The notes: generated by a model not told the origin, from the letters alone. 64,000 nt of DNA from Mesorhizobium sp. M2A.F.Ca.ET.046.03.2.1 (GCF_003952425.1 NZ_CP034449.1:6932001-6996000); one strand, 5' to 3'; counted from the first letter of the stretch, positions 54,383 through 63,162 are shown. Numbers and translations: made by a program.

Positions 54383-55611
54383 TGTCCTCTCCAGATGCGG
54401 GCATGGAGCGGATTGAAGCCCATGCGATAGACGAGTTCGGCCGGGCGCTCGATGTCCCAGATGGCGAGGTCGGCCGATTTGCCGGCTTCCAGCGTGCCGG
54501 TCTTGTCGAGGAGCCCCAGCGCACGCGCGGCCTCACGGGTGACGCCGGCGAGGCATTCGTCGACGGTCATGCCGAAGAGCGTCGCGGCCATGTTCATGGT
54601 GAGCAGCAGCGAGGTGAGCGGCGAGGTGCCGGGATTGCTATCGGTGGCGACAGCCATCTTCACGCCGTGGCCGCGGAAGAGATCGACCGGCGGCTTCTTG
54701 GTTTCGCGGATGAAGTAGTAGGCGCCGGGCAGGATCGTGGCCACGGTGCCGGCCCTGGCCATCGCGGCGGCGCCCTGTTCGTCCGTGTATTCAAGATGGT
54801 CGGCCGACAGCGCGCCATAGCGCGCGGCAAGGGCCGCGCCATGCAGGTTGGAAAGCTGGTCGGCGTGCAGCTTCACCGGCAGGCCGAGGGCCTTGGCCTT
54901 GTCGAAGACACGGGCCATCTGCTCCGGCGAGAAGGCGATGCCTTCGCAAAAACCATCGACGGCGTCGGCGAGCTTTTCGGCGGCGACCTGCGGCAGTATG
55001 GTGTCGGCGACGAGATCGATGAACGCGTCCTTGTCGCCCTTGGCTTCCGGCGGCAGCGCATGGGCCGCGAGACAAGTGGTGCGGATCGTGACCGGGCGCT
55101 CGTCTGCCAGACGGCGGGCGGCGCGCAGCGACTTCTTCTCGTTGTCGGCATCGAGGCCGTAGCCGGACTTGATCTCGACGGTGGTGACGCCTTCGGCCAT
55201 CAGCGCATCGAGGCGCGGCAGAGTCTGGGCGACGAGTTCGTTCTCGCTGGCGGCGCGTAGCGACTTGACCGAGGAAACGATGCCGCCGCCAGCGCGAGCC
55301 ACTTCTTCATAGGTGGCGCCGGCCAGCCGCATCTCGAATTCATTGGCGCGGTTGCCGGCATAGACGAGGTGCGTGTGGCAATCGATCAGGCCAGGCGTGA
55401 TCCAACGCCCCACGCAATCAACGGTCTCGGCGCCCTGCCCGGCCGCAGCCGGCATATCGGCCTCGGGACCGGCATAAACAATGAGGCCGTCGCGCGCGAC
55501 GACCGCGCCTTTCTCGACGATACCGAGACCGGCCGCGCCATCGGCCATGGTCACCAGGCGCGCATTGCGCCAGACCCGATGGCCGCTCTTCCCGCTTGCT
55601 CCACCCATCAT
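54379..55611 (-). CDS. hutI: Imidazolonepropionase HutI
   Basis: This 410-residue amidohydrolase opens the imidazolone ring. The metal HxH is in [20 protein letters not shown] near residue 79; later come [43 protein letters not shown] and [19 protein letters not shown]. First gene of the minus-strand hut unit, divergent from hutF with a HutC-type site in the promoter. Confidence 0.95.
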   Translation of the reverse strand: MMGGASGKSGHRVWRNARLVTMADGAAGLGIVEKGAVVARDGLIVYAGPEADMPAAAGQGAETVDCVGRWITPGLIDCHTHLVYAGNRANEFEMRLAGATYEEVARAGGGIVSSVKSLRAASENELVAQTLPRLDALMAEGVTTVEIKSGYGLDADNEKKSLRAARRLADERPVTIRTTCLAAHALPPEAKGDKDAFIDLVADTILPQVAAEKLADAVDGFCEGIAFSPEQMARVFDKAKALGLPVKLHADQLSNLHGAALAARYGALSADHLEYTDEQGAAAMARAGTVATILPGAYYFIRETKKPPVDLFRGHGVKMAVATDSNPGTSPLTSLLLTMNMAATLFGMTVDECLAGVTREAARALGLLDKTGTLEAGKSADLAIWDIERPAELVYRMGFNPLHARIWRGQ

Positions 55612-55636
55612 CTTTTCCGTTTGCTTGGATGGCGAT

Positions 55637-55650
55637 TATGTATATACATA
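55637..55650. promoter_or_regulatory. HutC operator
   Basis: TATGTATATACATA is a perfect 14 bp palindrome containing TGTATATACA, the core that HutC-type repressors bind in Pseudomonas and other proteobacteria. It lies between the divergent hutI and hutF starts (26 bp from the first, 55 bp from the second). Urocanate is the usual inducer. Confidence 0.88.
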
Positions 55651-55704
55651 TTGAACGCAACGCAAGCGATAATGTCGCCTGGGCATTCAGATTCGGAGAG
55701 GAAC

Positions 55705-57060
55705 GTGACGGCAATCTTTGCGGAACGGGCGCTGCTGCCCGGCGGTTGGCAGGGCAATGTCAGGATCGCTTTCGAGGGCGGCCGCATCTCCACGGTCGAG
55801 ATCGGCGCTGTCGCGCGAGCGGGCGAGGAGCGCCATGCCATCGTCCTGCCTGGCATGCCCAACCTGCACAGCCACGCCTTCCAGCGCGGCATGGCGGGGC
55901 TGGCTGAGCTGCGCGGCCCTTCGGCCGACAGTTTCTGGAGCTGGCGCGAGGTCATGTATCGCTTCGCGCTGTCGATGACGCCGGACCAGGTCGAGGCGGT
56001 GGCGGCGCAGCTCTATGTCGAAATGCTGGAGGCCGGCTTTTCCCGCGTCGGCGAGTTCCACTACCTGCATCACGACCGCGACGGACAGCCCTACGCCAAC
56101 GTCGCCGAGATGGCGGAGCGGATCGCGGCGGCAGCCGGAAAGAGCGGCATCGGTCTGACACTCCTACCGGTCTTCTATGCTCATTCCGCCTTCGGCGGCG
56201 CCGCTCCTAATGAAGGCCAGCGGCGATTCATCAATGATGTCGAACGTTTCGGACGTCTGCTTGAGAAAGCCCGCGAGGCTGTTCGTCCGCTTGAGCAGGC
56301 CGTTGTCGGCGTCGCGCCGCACAGTTTGCGGGCCGCAACTCCGGACGAGCTCAATTCAGTCGCGGCCATGTCACCGAACAGTCCGATCCACATCCATGTC
56401 GCCGAGCAGGTGAAGGAGGTCGAGGACTGCGTCGCCTGGTCGGGCAAGCGTCCGGTCGAGTTCCTCCTCGCCAACGCTAAAGTGGACGCGCGCTGGTGCC
56501 TGATCCATGCCACGCATATGACCGAGGCCGAAACCATCGCCATGGCCCGGACTGGGTCGATCGCCGGGCTCTGCCCGATCACCGAGGCCAATCTGGGCGA
56601 CGGCACTTTCGCGGCGCCGCTTTTCGTTGAGCATGGCGGCCGTTTCGGTGTCGGCTCCGATTCCAACGTGCTGATCGGGCTGCCGGACGAGCTGATGCAG
56701 CTCGAATATTCGCAGCGCCTCGCCCATCGCGCCCGCAATGTGCTGGCGCGTCCCGGCGGTTCCAACGGGCGCGCCCTGTTCGATGCGGCGCTTGACGGCG
56801 GCAGCCAGGCGCTGGGCGCCGGCCCGTCGCAGATTGCCGCCGGCGGCGCTGCCGATCTCGTCTCGCTCGATGCCGGCCACCCTTCGCTGGCCGGCAAAAC
56901 GGGCGATGCGATCCTCGACGCCTGGATCTTCGCCAATGGCAGCAAGGTCGATTGCGTCTGGGTGCATGGCAGAAAGCAGGTCAGCGGCGGCAGGCATGTC
57001 AAGCGCGACGCCGTTGCCAAGCGGTTCCGCGAAGTCATGACCGCATTGTCGCAAGGCTGA
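55705..57060 (+). CDS. hutF: Formimidoylglutamate deiminase HutF
   Basis: This 451-residue amidohydrolase converts formiminoglutamate to formylglutamate and ammonia. HSH metal motif in PNLHSHAFQRGMAGLAELRG, then SRVGEFHYLHHD, PIHIHVAEQVKEVEDC, CLIHATHMTEAETIAMAR and FGVGSDSNVLIG. GTG at 55705 has GGAGAGGAAC just before it and gives the family length. HutF with HutG defines the five-enzyme histidine route. Confidence 0.94.
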   Translation: MTAIFAERALLPGGWQGNVRIAFEGGRISTVEIGAVARAGEERHAIVLPGMPNLHSHAFQRGMAGLAELRGPSADSFWSWREVMYRFALSMTPDQVEAVAAQLYVEMLEAGFSRVGEFHYLHHDRDGQPYANVAEMAERIAAAAGKSGIGLTLLPVFYAHSAFGGAAPNEGQRRFINDVERFGRLLEKAREAVRPLEQAVVGVAPHSLRAATPDELNSVAAMSPNSPIHIHVAEQVKEVEDCVAWSGKRPVEFLLANAKVDARWCLIHATHMTEAETIAMARTGSIAGLCPITEANLGDGTFAAPLFVEHGGRFGVGSDSNVLIGLPDELMQLEYSQRLAHRARNVLARPGGSNGRALFDAALDGGSQALGAGPSQIAAGGAADLVSLDAGHPSLAGKTGDAILDAWIFANGSKVDCVWVHGRKQVSGGRHVKRDAVAKRFREVMTALSQG

Positions 57061-57073
57061 ACAGGACCGTCCG

Positions 57074-57820
57074 ATGAGCCTGGTCGAGACAGACGATGTC
57101 GATGGCGGCGAGATCCTATCGCTGCATCAGCGCATCCTCTCCGACATCCGTGAAAAGATCCTCTCGGGCGCCTGGGCGCCCGGGCATCGCATCCCCTTCG
57201 AGCACGAGCTGACGGCTCAATATAATTGCTCGCGCATGACGGTGAACAAGGCGCTGTCGCAGCTTGCCAAGGCCGGGCTGATCGAGCGCCGGCGCCGGTC
57301 CGGGAGTTTCGTGCGCCAGCCGCAGTCGCAAGCGGCGGTGCTGGAACTGCACGACATCAGGATCGAGGTCGAGGCGCTCGGCCTGCCCTATCGCTACGAG
57401 CGACTGGAACGCGTCAAGCGGCGCAGCAGTGCCGATGACCGCGCGCTGCTCGGGCTTGCCGCGCCAGGGCCGGTGCTGGCGCTGGAAGGCCTGCATTTTG
57501 CCGGCGAACGGCCGTTCGCGCTGGAGCAGCGGCTGATCAATCTTTCGGCCGTACCCGAGGCCAGCGAGGAGGAATTCCTCGACATCGCGCCGGGCCCCTG
57601 GCTGATCGGCCGCGTGCCGTGGAGCGAGGCCGAGCACCGCATTCGCGCCATGGCCGCTGATGAGAATATCGCCGACGCGCTCGACATCGACGCGAGCGCG
57701 CCCTGCCTGGTGGTCGAGCGCCGCACCTGGAGCGCTGAGCACCCGGTGACCCATGTACGCTTCATCTATCCGGCGGAGAGCCATACGCTGGTGGCGAGGT
57801 TCACGCCGTCGCAGGGATAG
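57074..57820 (+). CDS. hutC: Histidine utilisation repressor HutC (GntR family)
   Basis: This 248-residue regulator has a GntR winged helix (LHQRILSDIREKILSGAWAP; FEHELTAQYNCSRMTVNKAL, then SQLAKAGLIERRRRSGSFVR) and a UTRA ligand domain (LALEGLHFAGERPFALEQRL; APCLVVERRTWSAEHPVTHV). It follows hutF by 13 bp. It should bind the palindrome at 55637-55650 and be released by urocanate. Confidence 0.94.
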   Translation: MSLVETDDVDGGEILSLHQRILSDIREKILSGAWAPGHRIPFEHELTAQYNCSRMTVNKALSQLAKAGLIERRRRSGSFVRQPQSQAAVLELHDIRIEVEALGLPYRYERLERVKRRSSADDRALLGLAAPGPVLALEGLHFAGERPFALEQRLINLSAVPEASEEEFLDIAPGPWLIGRVPWSEAEHRIRAMAADENIADALDIDASAPCLVVERRTWSAEHPVTHVRFIYPAESHTLVARFTPSQG

Positions 57821-57833
57821 CGCCTGCGCTCCC

Positions 57834-57977
57834 TTCTCCCCTTGCGGGAGAAGGTGGATCGGCGCGCAGCGCCGAGACGGATGAGGGGTGTTCCAGCGGA
57901 GCGAGACGTTGGCTTTCCCTGGAGTACCCCTCATCCGGCCGCTTCGCGGCCACCTTCTGCCACAAGGGGAGAAGGGG
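57834..57977. repeat. Palindromic intergenic repeat (copy B)
   Basis: About 90 bases match the element at 38541 with about five single-base changes: TTCTCCCCTTGCGGGAGAA, GGTGGATCGGCGC, then GATGAGGGGTGTTCCAGCGG. The right part is different and resembles the element at 25592 (GGCCGCTTCGCGGCCACCTTC in inverted sense). It lies between hutC and the convergent RidA gene and can serve both as a terminator. Confidence 0.8.
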
Positions 57978-57986
57978 AAGTCGGCG

Positions 57987-58331
57987 CTACAGCGCCGCCG
58001 TCACAATGATCTCGACCAGATATTCCGGAGTAGCCAACTTGGCTTCGCCGGTGGCGCGGGCCGGGGTGTGACCCTGCGGCACCCACTTGTCCCATTCCGA
58101 ATTCATCTCGGCGAAGGTGCCCATGTCGGCCAGCCAGATGATCGCCTGGACGATCTTGGTCTTGTCGGTGCCGGCCTTGGCCAGCAATTCGTCGATGGTC
58201 TTCAGGATATCGCGCGTCTGCGAGGCGACGTTGCCGCCGGGCTGGCCAACCTGACCGGCCAGGTAGACGGTATTGCCGTGAATGACGATCTGGCTCATGC
58301 GCGGGCCGACATCGATGCGACGAATGCTCAT
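57987..58331 (-). CDS. RidA/YjgF family enamine deaminase
   Basis: This 114-residue member of the RidA family clears reactive 2-aminoacrylate-type enamines or related imines. The conserved TPARATGEAKLATPEYLVEI has the Arg and Glu region used in catalysis, and VYLAGQVGQPGGNVASQTRD is the usual middle. AAGGAAC precedes the ATG at 58331; the frame continues upstream without family features. Several subgroups exist, so the precise substrate is uncertain. Confidence 0.92.
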   Translation of the reverse strand: MSIRRIDVGPRMSQIVIHGNTVYLAGQVGQPGGNVASQTRDILKTIDELLAKAGTDKTKIVQAIIWLADMGTFAEMNSEWDKWVPQGHTPARATGEAKLATPEYLVEIIVTAAL

Positions 58332-58496
58332 TGGAGGTTCCTTCGTTCCTTGGAGTCGCGCTTGTTTAGAGTCCGGACCGCCCTGGGGCAAGGCCGGTGC
58401 CCGCGAAACCAATTGAGCCAATTGTCCGCTCTCCCCCATCCGCCTACACGGCGAGTTGACCGGCCGTGTCACAATTCCGCCGGACCGCGATGTTGA

Positions 58497-58514
58497 CTAA
58501 TGTAATAACATCAC
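58497..58514. promoter_or_regulatory. Zur box of the azt operon
   Basis: CTAATGTAATAACATCAC differs at two positions from GTAATGTAATAACATTAC, which I recall as the alpha-proteobacterial zinc uptake regulator consensus. It lies 39 bp before the aztA start, so zinc repression of the operon is expected. Confidence 0.75.
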
Positions 58515-58552
58515 ATATCGACAAACTACCCGATTTTGCGGACCGACACCTG

Positions 58553-59392
58553 ATGACCAACGCCTGCCTGACCTTCCGCGACCTGACGCTCGGCTATGGC
58601 AGCCATCCGGCGATCCATCACCTGAACGGCGTCGTCCGCAAAGGCTCGTTGACCGCGGTGGTCGGCGCCAATGGCTCGGGCAAGTCGACGCTGATGAAGG
58701 GCATCGTGGGCGTGCTGAAGCCGATGGAAGGCGCCGTGGTCCGCATGCCGGGCGTCCGCACCGCCTACCTGCCGCAGCAGTCGGAGCTCGACCGCTCCTT
58801 TCCGGCGCGCGTCGTCGATCTGGTCTCGCTCGGCCTGTGGCCGAAGCGCGGCATGCTCGGCCGCTATACGAAAGAGGATCGCGAGTCGGTCAGCAAGGCG
58901 CTGATGGCGGTCGGGCTCGGCGGCTTCGAGAAACGGCCGATCGATACGCTGTCGGGCGGCCAGTTGCAGCGCACGCTGTTTGCCCGTGTGCTTTTGCAGG
59001 ACGCCGACCTCATCCTGCTCGACGAGCCCTTCAACGCGGTCGACGCCAAGACCGTCGGCGACCTCATCCAATTAATAAAGCGCTGGCATGGCGAGGAGCG
59101 GACGATCATGGTCGTGGTGCATGACCTCGATCTGGTGCGGCAGAATTTCCCGGAAACGCTGCTGCTTGCCCGCCAGCCGGTCGCCTGGGGCGACACAAAG
59201 GAAACGCTGCGGCCGGAAAACCTGCTCAAGGCACGGCGCTTCCACGAGGCCTGGGAAGAGAATGCGCCCTGGTGCGAGCCAGATGCTCACGACCATGGCG
59301 ATGATCTCGCACAAGACCGCCACCATCACCACGATCACGCTCATGGACCCGATCACCGCCACGACCACGGCTCCGGACCGAGGGCGGCGTGA
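58553..59392 (+). CDS. aztA: Zinc ABC transporter ATPase AztA
   Basis: This 279-residue protein is a znuC-like ATPase: Walker A VVGANGSGKSTLMKGIVGV, PQQSELDRSFPARVVDLV, signature LSGGQLQRTLFARVLLQDAD and Walker B LILLDEPFNAVDA. The ATG at 58553 is used because an earlier in-frame ATG (58466) would put the Zur box inside the gene. After residue 240 it has a His/Asp-rich tail (DRHHHHDHAHGPDHRHDHGS), likely binding zinc in the cytosol. The genes aztB and aztC follow with no gap. Confidence 0.92.
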   Translation: MTNACLTFRDLTLGYGSHPAIHHLNGVVRKGSLTAVVGANGSGKSTLMKGIVGVLKPMEGAVVRMPGVRTAYLPQQSELDRSFPARVVDLVSLGLWPKRGMLGRYTKEDRESVSKALMAVGLGGFEKRPIDTLSGGQLQRTLFARVLLQDADLILLDEPFNAVDAKTVGDLIQLIKRWHGEERTIMVVVHDLDLVRQNFPETLLLARQPVAWGDTKETLRPENLLKARRFHEAWEENAPWCEPDAHDHGDDLAQDRHHHHDHAHGPDHRHDHGSGPRAA

Positions 59393-60267
59393 TGGAATCT
59401 TTCTACGGCCTGTTCATCGCGCCCTTCGCCGATTTCGCCTTCATGCAGCGGGCGCTGTTCGGCTCGCTGATCCTGTCGCTCGGCGCCTGCCCGGTCGGCG
59501 TCTTCCTGATGCTGCGGCGCATGAGCCTTTCGGGCGACGCCATGGCGCATGCCATCCTGCCGGGTGCCGCCGCCGGCTTCCTGCTCTATGGGCTCGAGAT
59601 CCTGCCGATGACGGTCGGTGGGCTGATCGCCGGCATCATCGTGGCGCTCGGCGCGGGCGCCGTGTCGCGCTTCACCATCCAGCGCGAGGACGCGTCGATG
59701 GCGGCCTTCTATCTGATCTCGCTTGCGGTCGGCGTGCTGATGGTGTCGATCCGCGGCTCCAGCGTCGACCTCATGCATGTGCTGTTCGGCACGGTGCTGG
59801 CGCTCAACAATGAGGCGCTGATCCTGATCGGCGCCATCGTGGCGGTGACGCTCGCCTGCCTCGCCATTTTCTGGCGCGCCCTGGTCGCCGAATGCCTCGA
59901 TCCGCTGTTCCTGCGCTCGGTGAGCCGCATGGGCAGCCCGGTGCATTTCATCTTCCTAGGCCTTGTCGTGCTCAATCTCGTCGGCGGCTTCCAGGCCCTG
60001 GGCACGCTGCTCTCGGTCGGGCTGATGATGCTGCCTGCCGCCGCCGCCCGCTTCTGGACGGTGCGCGTGGAACCGATGTGCGTGCTGGCCGTGCTGATCG
60101 GCTTTGCCTCCTGCATCGCCGGTCTGCTTCTGTCCTACCACGCCTCGCTGCCTTCCGGCCCAGCGATCATCCTTTCGGCCGGCGTCGTCTATTTCTGCTC
60201 GATCCTGTTCGGCACGCGCGGCGTCCTGCGCGCCCGCATCGTGCACCACCGCCACCGCACCGCCTGA
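59392..60267 (+). CDS. aztB: Zinc ABC transporter permease AztB
   Basis: This 291-residue protein has about eight membrane segments, including FMQRALFGSLILSLGACPVG, LRRMSLSGDAMAHAILPGAA (the ZnuB family loop), FILGLVVLNLVGGF-type and LLSYHASLPSGPAIILSAGV. The ATG at 59392 overlaps the aztA stop by one base (TGATG); a GTG one codon earlier is possible. It should form the channel of the zinc importer. Confidence 0.93.
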   Translation: MESFYGLFIAPFADFAFMQRALFGSLILSLGACPVGVFLMLRRMSLSGDAMAHAILPGAAAGFLLYGLEILPMTVGGLIAGIIVALGAGAVSRFTIQREDASMAAFYLISLAVGVLMVSIRGSSVDLMHVLFGTVLALNNEALILIGAIVAVTLACLAIFWRALVAECLDPLFLRSVSRMGSPVHFIFLGLVVLNLVGGFQALGTLLSVGLMMLPAAAARFWTVRVEPMCVLAVLIGFASCIAGLLLSYHASLPSGPAIILSAGVVYFCSILFGTRGVLRARIVHHRHRTA

Positions 60268-60296
60268 CCAATCCCCAAGCAAGGAGAACTGTCCCA

Positions 60297-61238
60297 ATGC
60301 TGAAATCCTTCCGTGCTGCGCTGGCTTTGAGTGTTATAACATTAAGCGCCTTCGCGACCTCTTCCGCCTTCGCGGCGCCGCTCAAAGTGGTGGCGAGTTT
60401 TACCGTGATTGCCGATTTCGCGAAGAATGTCGGCGGCGACCGGGTCAACATCACCACGATTGTCGGGCCGGACGGCGACGCGCATGTCTATGAGCCGAGC
60501 CCGGCCGACGCGGTGGCGATGGCAGGCGCCGACGTCGTGCTGGTCAACGGCCTGCATTTCGAAGGTTTCCTGCAGCGCCTGGTCGATGCGAGCGCCACCA
60601 AGGCCGCGATCGTGACGCTGACCAAGGGGGTCACGCCGATCGACTTCAAGCCGGAATTCGCCGACGCGGATGCCGCCGAAGGCGCCGATACCGGCGGCGG
60701 CAAGACCGTCACCGATCCGCACGCGTTCCAGTCGATCGTCAATGCCAAGATCTATGTGAAGAACATCGCCGATGCCTTTTGCGCCGCCGATGCCGCAGGC
60801 TGCACCGCCTATCAAAGCAACGCGGCCGCCTACACCCAAAAACTCGATGCGCTGGAAGACGAAGTGAAGGCGGCAATCCAGTCGATCCCGGAAGCGAAGC
60901 GCGTGGTCATCACCTCGCATGACGCCTTCGGCTATTTCGAGCATGAATACGGCCTAACCTTCCTGGCGCCGCAGGGCATCTCGACCGATTCCGAGCCTTC
61001 CGCGGCCGACGTCGCCAAGCTCGTCGAACAGGTGAAGCAGGACAAGGCTGCGGCGATCTTCGTGGAAAACATCACCAATCCGCGGCTGATCGAGCAGATC
61101 GCCGGCGAGACCGGCATCAAGGTCGGCGGCACGCTCTATTCGGACGCGCTGTCGGGGGCGGACGGCCCGGCCTCGACCTATATCGACATGATGCACAACA
61201 ACATCACTCAGATCAAAGGCGCGATCCTCGGCAGTTGA
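60297..61238 (+). CDS. aztC: Zinc-binding periplasmic protein AztC
   Basis: This 313-residue cluster A-I zinc receptor has a Sec signal peptide (MLKSFRAALALSVITLSAF then SAFAAPLK). The zinc ligands expected for AztC are all visible: DGDAHVYEPSP (His), TVTDPHAFQSIV (His), VVITSHDAFGYFEHEYG (His) and GGTLYSDALSG (Asp). A Cys pair (DAFCAADAAGCTAY) may form a disulfide. AAGGAGA lies before the ATG. An aztD chaperone gene, usual beside aztC, is not found downstream. Confidence 0.94.
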   Translation: MLKSFRAALALSVITLSAFATSSAFAAPLKVVASFTVIADFAKNVGGDRVNITTIVGPDGDAHVYEPSPADAVAMAGADVVLVNGLHFEGFLQRLVDASATKAAIVTLTKGVTPIDFKPEFADADAAEGADTGGGKTVTDPHAFQSIVNAKIYVKNIADAFCAADAAGCTAYQSNAAAYTQKLDALEDEVKAAIQSIPEAKRVVITSHDAFGYFEHEYGLTFLAPQGISTDSEPSAADVAKLVEQVKQDKAAAIFVENITNPRLIEQIAGETGIKVGGTLYSDALSGADGPASTYIDMMHNNITQIKGAILGS

Positions 61239-61274
61239 GCCGGGCTAGTCGGCGAAACGGCAAACGCCGCCTTT

Positions 61275-61296
61275 CCAGCCGGACATTTCCGGCTGG
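61275..61296. terminator. Hairpin after aztC
   Basis: CCAGCCGG and CCGGCTGG form an 8 bp stem with a six-base loop, 37 bp after the aztC stop. There is no clear run of T behind it, so it may end or protect the azt mRNA rather than act as a simple terminator. Confidence 0.5.
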
Positions 61297-61361
61297 ATTC
61301 CCATGCGAAAATGTCTATCTGCTGAATGAACATCTCCTGATCGAAGCGGATTGGCCTTTCC

Positions 61362-61784
61362 ATGACCGACTTCACGCCTTTCCAGTCTCTGCTTGGCGGA
61401 GCCCTGATCGGGCTGTCGGCCGTGCTGCTGATGGAATTGCATGGCCGCATTGCGGGAATGACCGGGATACTGGCCGGCGTTATCCCGCCAGTGTCCGCCG
61501 ACTGGAAGTGGCGCGCTGCCTTTCTCGCCGGCGCGATCGGCGCGCCGTTGCTGATCCAGCTCGCCGGCAAGGACATCGAGTTCAATGTGCCGGTACCGAC
61601 GCTGGCCCTTGTCGTCGGCGGCTTTCTCGTCGGTGTCGGCGTGCATTTCGGTGGCGGTTGTCCGAGCGGGCACGGCATTTGCGGCATCGCGCGACTGTCA
61701 CCGCGCTCGTTCGTCGCCGTTGCGACCTTCATGGCCACCGCCTTCGTCACCGTTTTTGTCACCCGTCATGTGATTGGAGGCTGA
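61362..61784 (+). CDS. YeeE/YedE family transporter, first half (PmpA-like)
   Basis: This 140-residue membrane protein has four segments and the family motif GVHFGGGCPSGHGICG, which contains the cysteines used to pass sulfur. YeeE/YedE proteins import thiosulfate or persulfide sulfur. It is read just before a second half-protein and a DUF442 gene, the set that makes up the sulfide-response bigR operon in other Rhizobiales. Confidence 0.88.
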   Translation: MTDFTPFQSLLGGALIGLSAVLLMELHGRIAGMTGILAGVIPPVSADWKWRAAFLAGAIGAPLLIQLAGKDIEFNVPVPTLALVVGGFLVGVGVHFGGGCPSGHGICGIARLSPRSFVAVATFMATAFVTVFVTRHVIGG

Positions 61785-61787
61785 ACC

Positions 61788-62225
61788 ATGAGCAAGCTCG
61801 CCTCGGCCTTCCTGATCGGCGGACTTTTCGGTTTGGGCATCGCTGTGTCCGGCATGATCAATCCGGCGAAGGTGCTGAATTTCTTCGACATCGCCGGAAC
61901 CTGGGACCCTAGCCTGATCTTCGTGATGGGCGGCGGGCTGGCCATTGCCTTTGCCGGTTACCGCTTCATTTTCGCCCGACGCAAGAGGCCGGTATTCGAA
62001 ACGGCTTTCGCCTTGCCGGGCAGGAAGGACATCGACAGCCAACTCGTCGGGGGCGCCGCGCTGTTCGGCATCGGCTGGGGCATTGCGGGCTTTTGCCCAG
62101 GCGGCGCCATCCCGGCGCTCGGCCTTGGCCGCGCGGAGACGCTGATCTTCGTCGGCGCGATGGTGGCGGGCATCGCGGTGGGGCGCTTGGCCAGGACCCG
62201 GCTTGCCCGCCTGGCGACCACATAG
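61788..62225 (+). CDS. YeeE/YedE family transporter, second half (DUF6691/PmpB-like)
   Basis: A 145-residue membrane protein beginning MSKLASAFLIGGLFGLGIAV and with the second Cys motif WGIAGFCPGGAIPALGLG. It follows the first half by 3 bp. The two together make a full-length YeeE/YedE transporter. Confidence 0.88.
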   Translation: MSKLASAFLIGGLFGLGIAVSGMINPAKVLNFFDIAGTWDPSLIFVMGGGLAIAFAGYRFIFARRKRPVFETAFALPGRKDIDSQLVGGAALFGIGWGIAGFCPGGAIPALGLGRAETLIFVGAMVAGIAVGRLARTRLARLATT

Positions 62226-62316
62226 GAAATCTCCACCGCAGTGGTTGCCCGCCGGTCCGGGGAGTGACAGAACTGCGCCCAAGCCAACAGGCGCCTAGGA
62301 TTGCGAGGACGACATC

Positions 62317-62655
62317 ATGGAATACCGCCAGATCAGCGACGACTATTCGGTCTCCGGCCAGATCCAGCCGCAGGACATCGCCGCCATCAAGGACGCCGGC
62401 TTCAAGAGCGTGATCTGCAACCGGCCGGATGACGAGCAGCCTGGCCAGCCCACTGCCGACAGCGTCAAGGCCGCGGCCGAGGCGGCGGGGCTGGCGTTCC
62501 GCTACATTCCGGTCATCAGCGGCCAGATCACCATGAACAATGTCGAGGACCAGGCCGCCGCGCTCGACGAGCTCGAAGGGCCGGTCTTCGCCTATTGCCG
62601 CTCGGGCGCGCGCTGCACCAATCTTTACGGCCTGATCCAGCAGCAGCGGGGTTAA
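62317..62655 (+). CDS. DUF442/TIGR01244 family protein (phosphatase or sulfurtransferase-like)
   Basis: This 112-residue protein has the start YSVSGQIQPQDIAAIKDAGF and the active-site loop YCRSGARCTNLYGLI, a CX5R-type motif as in dual-specificity phosphatases and rhodanese-like proteins. In the Blh protein of bigR operons this domain is fused to a metallo-beta-lactamase persulfide dioxygenase; here it is alone. It lies 91 bp after the transporter pair. Confidence 0.87.
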   Translation: MEYRQISDDYSVSGQIQPQDIAAIKDAGFKSVICNRPDDEQPGQPTADSVKAAAEAAGLAFRYIPVISGQITMNNVEDQAAALDELEGPVFAYCRSGARCTNLYGLIQQQRG

Positions 62656-63119
62656 ATCGGCAGCGCGCCGGTTTCCTTGAGCGTCTCCAGCACGATCGCC
62701 GTCTTCACGTGCTGCACGGATTCATGCGGCAGCAGAACGCCGTTGACGAACTCCGACAGTGATTTGAGATCGGGCGTCACCACCTTCAGGATGTAATCCA
62801 TCTCGCCGGTCAGCGCGTGCGCCTCCTGCACCTCGGGCAGTCGCGCCACCAGTTCGCCGAAGCGGCGGGCATTGTCGCGGTTGTGGGTGGCCAGGGTCAC
62901 CGAGATGACGTTGACCAGCGAAAAGCCGAGACGATCGCGGTTGAGCACGGCGCGGTAGCCCTTGATGTAGCCATCGTCCTCCAGCCGCTGGCGGCGGCGC
63001 GAGCATTGCGAGGGCGACAGGTTCACGCGCTCCGAAAGATCGTTGTTGGTGTATCGCGCGTCGTCCTGCAGAAGCGCCATTATCTTGCGGTCAAACTGAT
63101 CAAGGCGCGCATCATCCAT
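62652..63119 (-). CDS. Lrp/AsnC family transcriptional regulator (likely HpdR)
   Basis: This 155-residue regulator has an AsnC helix-turn-helix (LDQFDRKIMALLQDDARYTN; DLSERVNLSPSQCSRRRQRL) and a RAM ligand domain (VQEAHALTGEMDYILKVVTP). GGAGGAATACGT precedes the ATG at 63119. It is divergent from hpd, the arrangement of HpdR, the tyrosine-pathway activator. Its 3' end overlaps the DUF442 stop by four bases. Confidence 0.88.
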   Translation of the reverse strand: MDDARLDQFDRKIMALLQDDARYTNNDLSERVNLSPSQCSRRRQRLEDDGYIKGYRAVLNRDRLGFSLVNVISVTLATHNRDNARRFGELVARLPEVQEAHALTGEMDYILKVVTPDLKSLSEFVNGVLLPHESVQHVKTAIVLETLKETGALPI

Positions 63120-63145
63120 ACGTATTCCTCCACTCATGCACAATT

Positions 63146-63162
63146 TGCGCACATGATGCGCA
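63146..63162. promoter_or_regulatory. Candidate HpdR operator
   Basis: Two TGCGCA hexamers at 63146-63151 and 63157-63162, five bases apart, lie in the divergent promoter (TTTGCGCA-N5-TGCGCATTA). Lrp-type proteins bind such inverted or repeated short sites. No other repeated element is seen here. Confidence 0.6.

Noticed and set aside
53849..54430. Plus-strand frame opposite hutH
   Set aside because: Shadow of hutH; no ribosome binding site or family features.
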